A stretch of 25,242 nucleotides of DNA from a virus. The DNA lies in the IMG/VR virus record IMGVR_UViG_3300025131_000387, positions 1 through 25,242 of that record; one strand, given 5' to 3'. Below, piece after piece: positions 22,234 through 25,242 of the stretch. The position numbers and the translations under genes were made by a program. The notes under the pieces are model-generated. The model did not search any database. It was not told the origin of the DNA and worked only from the letters and a program-made list of their open reading frames with translations. Every line of letters starts with the position of its first letter. Positions within the stretch are counted from its first letter, which is position 1.

Positions 22234-24086
22234 TGCAGATCCCATTGTTCAAACCTCAGACTGAATGGCTACCACCTGAAGAGTTTCCGGACTTAAAGGG
22301 AGAAAGCGAAATAGCAATAGACTTAGAAACACAAGATCCTAATTTAAATAAGAGTATGGGATCTGGAGCTGTCGTTAAAGTAGGACAGATTGTAGGAATT
22401 TCCCTGGCTACTAAGACCTGGTCAGGATATTATCCCATTGCTCATGAAGGCGGAGGGAATATGGATAAAGCCATGGTCTCTAAATGGCTCCAAGATGTTT
22501 TAAATACTTCTGCTGATAAGATATTTCATAATGCCATGTACGATGTCTGTTGGTTAAGATCCTCAGGCTTTACGATTCAAGGAAGAATTATTGATACGAT
22601 GATTGCTTCAGCCATTGTTGATGAAAATCAATTGCGTTATGATTTAAATAATTGTTCTAGACGATATTTGAATGAAGCCAAAGATGAAGCCGCTCTCTAT
22701 GCTGCGGCTAAAGAATGGGGCGTCGATGCTAAAGCAGAAATGTATAAACTTCCAGCGATGTATGTAGGAGCTTACGCAGAGAAAGATGCAGAGCTCACGT
22801 ATAAGTTGTGGCAAGAATTAAAAAAAGAAATTAATCATCAAGACATTACAGAAATTTGGAAAATGGAAACGGAATTATTTCCTTGTCTCGTTGAAATGAG
22901 GTTTCTCGGTGTACGCGTAAATCAAGAACAAGCAGAGATCGAAAAGAAAACGTTAATGGAACATGAGAAGAAGTTACTCACAGAGGTGAAGAACGAAACA
23001 GGAATAGATGTACAGATTTGGGCAGCGCGATCTATTGCTCAAGTCTTTGATAAACTTAAATTAGTTTATGATCGAACGGAAAAAACTCAAGCTCCCTCCT
23101 TTACTAAGAATTTCCTAACTCATCACCCTAATCCTGTTGTGAAAAAGATTGCTAAAGCGAGAGAAATTAATAAAGCTCACACTACCTTCATTGATACGAT
23201 ATTAAAACACACGCACAATGGTCGGATCTTCGCGGAGATTAATCAGTTGAGAGGAGACAATGGAGGCACGGTCACTGGACGATTCAGCTATGCCCATCCA
23301 AACCTTCAACAAATTCCTGCACGAAACAAAGATCTTGGACCACGGATCAGAAGATTATTTATTCCTGAAGAAGGATGTACCTGGGGTTGTTTTGATTACA
23401 ATCAACAAGAGCCAAGACTCGTTGTTCATTATGCAGCCCTTCAAAATTTATATGGAGTGACTGAAGTTCTGGAAGCTTATAAAGCTGGAGACGCAGATTT
23501 TCATAGTATCGTAGCCGACATGGCTGACATTCCAAGATACCAAGCGAAGACGATTAATCTTGGTTTGTTTTATGGAATGGGAAAAAATAAACTACAAGCA
23601 GAGCTTGGTGTTAATAAAGAAAAAGCTGAAGAATTATTTAAACAATATCATGGTAAAGTTCCTTTCGTTAAACAACTCATGGATGCCGTGATGCGTAGAG
23701 CCCAGGACTCTGGACGTATCCGTACATTACTCGGTCGATTGTGCCGGTTCCATTTATGGGAACCCAATCAATTCGGGATTCATAAAGCTTTGCCTCACGA
23801 AGAAGCACTCAGGGAACACGGACCAGGGATCAGGAGAGCTTATACATACAAGGCATTAAATAAATTAATTCAAGGATCAGCAGCGGACATGACTAAAAAA
23901 GCTATGTTAGAATTATATAAAGCAGGAATTATTCCTCATATTCAAGTACATGATGAGTTGGATATTTCTGTAAAAGATGATAAAGAAGCAAAACAAATAG
24001 TGGAAATTATGGAATCTGCAGTTGGACTTGAAGTACCTAATAAGGTAGACTACGAGTCAGGTAAAAACTGGGGAGACATAAAATAG
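22233..24086 (+). CDS. family A DNA polymerase with 3'-5' exonuclease
   Basis: The 617-aa protein has a proofreading domain with Exo I AIDLET (Asp30, Glu32), Exo II HNAMYD (Asp104) and Exo III YAEKD (Tyr181, Asp185), then a polymerase domain: motif A FDYNQQEPR (Asp388), motif B RYQAKTINLGLFYG (Arg435, Lys439, Leu443, Tyr447) and motif C HDE (573-575). No 5'-3' exonuclease domain. By motif spacing Leu443 is equivalent to E. coli Pol I Phe762. The start is ATG 22233, overlapping the preceding TAA; an upstream TTG (22212) is less likely. This start gives MQIPLFKPQ, with a QxxLF peptide like beta-clamp-binding motifs. It is the core replicative polymerase. Followed after 9 nt by a small membrane peptide gene. 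Confidence 0.95.
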   Translation: MQIPLFKPQTEWLPPEEFPDLKGESEIAIDLETQDPNLNKSMGSGAVVKVGQIVGISLATKTWSGYYPIAHEGGGNMDKAMVSKWLQDVLNTSADKIFHNAMYDVCWLRSSGFTIQGRIIDTMIASAIVDENQLRYDLNNCSRRYLNEAKDEAALYAAAKEWGVDAKAEMYKLPAMYVGAYAEKDAELTYKLWQELKKEINHQDITEIWKMETELFPCLVEMRFLGVRVNQEQAEIEKKTLMEHEKKLLTEVKNETGIDVQIWAARSIAQVFDKLKLVYDRTEKTQAPSFTKNFLTHHPNPVVKKIAKAREINKAHTTFIDTILKHTHNGRIFAEINQLRGDNGGTVTGRFSYAHPNLQQIPARNKDLGPRIRRLFIPEEGCTWGCFDYNQQEPRLVVHYAALQNLYGVTEVLEAYKAGDADFHSIVADMADIPRYQAKTINLGLFYGMGKNKLQAELGVNKEKAEELFKQYHGKVPFVKQLMDAVMRRAQDSGRIRTLLGRLCRFHLWEPNQFGIHKALPHEEALREHGPGIRRAYTYKALNKLIQGSAADMTKKAMLELYKAGIIPHIQVHDELDISVKDDKEAKQIVEIMESAVGLEVPNKVDYESGKNWGDIK

Positions 24087-24095
24087 GAGGAAACT

Positions 24096-24200
24096 ATGGA
24101 TATGATAAAAGACGCAATAAAAGACCTATGGACTAATCACAGAAAAAAAGTGATTGGTGCAGGTGTTGTACTTGTCATTTTAATAATCGCAGCACTATAG
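24096..24200 (+). CDS. 34-aa single-span membrane peptide
   Basis: ATG at 24096 has a perfect AGGAGG ribosome site (24085-24090) with 5-nt spacing, one of the best in the window, which strongly supports translation. The product has an amphipathic polar start (MDMIKDAIKDLWTNHRKK) and a hydrophobic segment VIGAGVVLVILIIAAL to the end, suggesting N-in membrane insertion. Function unknown; positions after polymerase genes in marine phages often hold such peptides. A replication-membrane anchor or superinfection-exclusion peptide are possibilities. Confidence 0.65.
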   Translation: MDMIKDAIKDLWTNHRKKVIGAGVVLVILIIAAL

Positions 24201-24213
24201 GACTTTATGCTAA

Positions 24214-24867
24214 ATGGCTTACTTAAACGTAAACATCCCTGTGATCTATGCACAGATCAGGAGAGAATATCTCTATGATCTTAAAGAACACCATGGAGAA
24301 GTGGAAGACTGTGTTGTCTTTGGCTTGGCATCAATTACAGGGCGGCCTATACTCTTTCACGCACTTATGGAAAATGGTGCTATCTTCTATCGGTTGCCGA
24401 TTAGTGCGTTTCTTCAAAGAGGATTTAAGCCAGAAGAAGTTCCTAGGACTAGGCTGGACCAGCTGGAGCTTTGGAATTGCTTTAGTTATTATCCTGCTAT
24501 TACTAATTACGATATCTTAGATGGTCAATCAGGGAAATATATAGACAAAGATAAGGTCTGGCACATAGGATCCTATCTTTTCACAGTTGACTGGGCCCAC
24601 CCAGAGAGTAATATAGTCGACACAGATCATTCTGAAATACCGCACGAACATAAGTGCGCACACATACTTGCCTTGGATGATGGTAACTATGCGGCTCAGC
24701 CTAATAATAGATTAATATGGAGTATCCCATCTTTCACTGTGAAAGATGAAATTCCTTTCGATTGGAAGGTACAAACTTCCGAATGGAATGTTGAAGACGA
24801 TAGTAAATGGAAAACAGAAGATAGTGATAACTACTTCTACAAGATTGAGGAAACTAAAAATGAATAA
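24214..24867 (+). CDS. hypothetical protein (217 aa)
   Basis: No family is recognised with confidence. The protein is mildly acidic and beta-rich, with CVVFGLASITGRPILFHALM (33-52), IFYRLPISAFLQRG (57-70), and a middle segment with aromatic and His residues (VWHIGSYLFTVDWAHPES, then DHSEIPHEHKCAHILALDDG). The cluster of His with Cys near residues 139-152 could bind metal. The C-terminus is charged (VEDDSKWKTEDSDNYFYKIE). There is no signal or membrane segment. A weak AGGAC precedes the ATG. Its stop overlaps the metallothionein-like gene by 8 nt, so the two are co-translated. Base composition is more balanced than in its neighbours. Confidence 0.65.
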   Translation: MAYLNVNIPVIYAQIRREYLYDLKEHHGEVEDCVVFGLASITGRPILFHALMENGAIFYRLPISAFLQRGFKPEEVPRTRLDQLELWNCFSYYPAITNYDILDGQSGKYIDKDKVWHIGSYLFTVDWAHPESNIVDTDHSEIPHEHKCAHILALDDGNYAAQPNNRLIWSIPSFTVKDEIPFDWKVQTSEWNVEDDSKWKTEDSDNYFYKIEETKNE

Positions 24868-25006
24868 ATGTAAAGATTGTTTTTGTGATTGCCACTGTAA
24901 TGTAGGTGAACATTCCGATGCCAATGGGGTATGTGCATGCGCCAAATGTAATTGTAACCCTCAAGGAGCTACAGTAAACAATGAGGAGTGTCTCTCGTGT
25001 CAATAG
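24860..25006 (+). CDS. metallothionein-like Cys-rich peptide (48 aa)
   Basis: The 48-aa peptide has 11 Cys and 2 His and almost no aromatic residues, as in metallothioneins that chelate Zn, Cu or Cd in thiolate clusters. Cys positions: 4, 7, 9, 11, 13, then 25, 27, 30, 32, then 44, 47, giving repeated CxC and CxxC spacing (CKDCFCDCHC; CACAKCNC; CLSC); His12 and His18 could be extra ligands. It differs from SmtA/BmtA in exact pattern. The start is ATG 24860 with GAGG upstream; the open frame extends further 5' only as antisense-like overlap inside the previous gene. It overlaps the preceding stop (24867) and the following GTG. A zinc-ribbon pair or rubredoxin-like site is a weaker alternative because there are too many Cys. 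Metal binding is inferred from composition. Confidence 0.65.
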   Translation: MNKCKDCFCDCHCNVGEHSDANGVCACAKCNCNPQGATVNNEECLSCQ

Positions 25007-25212
25007 AAGAAAAACGAACTTGCAATATGCATACCAAAGAAAAAGAAGAATTAGGTACATGTTGTCAAATAAAAGACGAACAAGAAAACGCAGAGCAACT
25101 AACGTATGAACAAAATTTTTTAACAATGGGTGTGAAGAATAGTGAGATACAAGGCTTTAAAAATATTGAGGGCACGAAATCTTGCACGGATAAAGGAGCA
25201 GAGAGAAGCTAA
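24997..25212 (+). CDS. hypothetical small acidic Cys-containing protein (71 aa), GTG start
   Basis: GTG at 24997 has GAGGAG (24983-24988) 8 nt upstream and overlaps the previous stop by 10 nt; another GTG at 24988 sits on the ribosome site itself and a later ATG (25027) lacks one. The product is Glu/Lys-rich and helical with four Cys (residues 9, 22, 23 and near the C-terminus, SCTDKG). Cys are interspersed with His/Met near the N-terminus (TCNMH). No family recognised. Being adjacent and coupled to the 11-Cys peptide, it may share its metal or redox context, which is only an inference. Confidence 0.5.
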   Translation: MSIEEKRTCNMHTKEKEELGTCCQIKDEQENAEQLTYEQNFLTMGVKNSEIQGFKNIEGTKSCTDKGAERS

Positions 25213-25242
25213 ATGGATAACATATCTCGTTTCTGCTTTTAT
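25213..25242 (+). CDS. start of a further gene (cut by window edge)
   Basis: ATG at 25213 follows directly after the TAA of the preceding gene and opens MDNISRFCFY with no stop before the edge. GGAG lies about 14 nt upstream, somewhat far. Only ten codons are visible, so no product can be named. Confidence 0.35.
   Translation, partial: MDNISRFCFY

Noticed and set aside
24460-24474. QLELW (residues 83-87) in the 217-aa protein as a third clamp-binding motif
   Set aside because: Internal position in a predicted folded region and Trp in place of Phe; not strong enough compared with the two N-terminal motifs.
24746-24859. 38-residue extension upstream of the metallothionein-like peptide
   Set aside because: It lies inside the 217-aa gene in another frame, lacks the Cys pattern and has no ribosome site; GAGG precedes ATG 24860.
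1-25242. CRISPR array, tRNA genes, attachment sites, insertion sequences
   Set aside because: No spaced identical repeats, no cloverleaf with CCA-type arms in the short gaps, no integrase or transposase motif was found in either strand.

Overview
This window looks like the middle of a tailed-phage genome, most likely a podovirus-like marine phage. The evidence is tightly packed, mostly one-directional genes with 1-20 bp stop/start overlaps, AT-rich DNA, virion proteins next to lysis genes, and a complete replication module. No rRNA, tRNA, integrase or bacterial housekeeping gene was seen. Several proteins (A/Q-rich and glycine-rich virion proteins, an SNF2-type helicase, a family A polymerase with a DYNQQEPR motif A, DUF3310, 2OG-Fe(II) oxygenases) resemble those I know from uncultured marine phages and phages of SAR11-like bacteria. 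The host assignment is inference; no terminase, portal or major capsid gene lies in the window.

Layout. Positions 1-979 (+) hold the tail of one 2OG-Fe(II) oxygenase, a small ORF and a complete second 2OG-Fe(II) oxygenase. A 117-bp gap follows with a GC-rich hairpin and a sigma70-like promoter. Positions 1097-13853 (+) are the virion module: a P22 gp10-like structural protein, small structural proteins, two different glycosyltransferases (GT-B and GT-A folds), then four large proteins that look like internal virion/DNA-ejection or tail components. Positions 13850-14622 (+) are the lysis cassette: holin-like protein, M15 peptidase endolysin, 30-residue membrane peptide. Positions 14663-16093 (-) carry the only reverse-strand gene, an SNF2-type helicase. 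It shares a compact divergent promoter with the early region. Positions 16138-17823 (+) hold three early genes, the last probably an ssDNA-binding protein, closed by a clear intrinsic terminator. Positions 17915-25242 (+) hold a third 2OG oxygenase, an archaeo-eukaryotic-type primase, an HNH protein, a UvrD-like helicase, DUF3310, DNA polymerase A, a small membrane peptide, an unknown 217-aa protein, a metallothionein-like peptide and a Cys-containing small protein. A new gene starts at the right edge.

How the parts work together: primase, SF1 helicase, family A polymerase and SSB candidate form a near-complete replisome, probably using the host sliding clamp, since both the HNH protein and the polymerase begin with QxxLF clamp-binding-like peptides. 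The main points worth a second look are the 11-cysteine metallothionein-like peptide, the 17-bp direct repeat that brackets the third oxygenase gene and duplicates the primase start, the two N-terminal QxxLF motifs, the symmetric near-leaderless divergent promoter at 16101-16135, and the hairpin before the virion operon.
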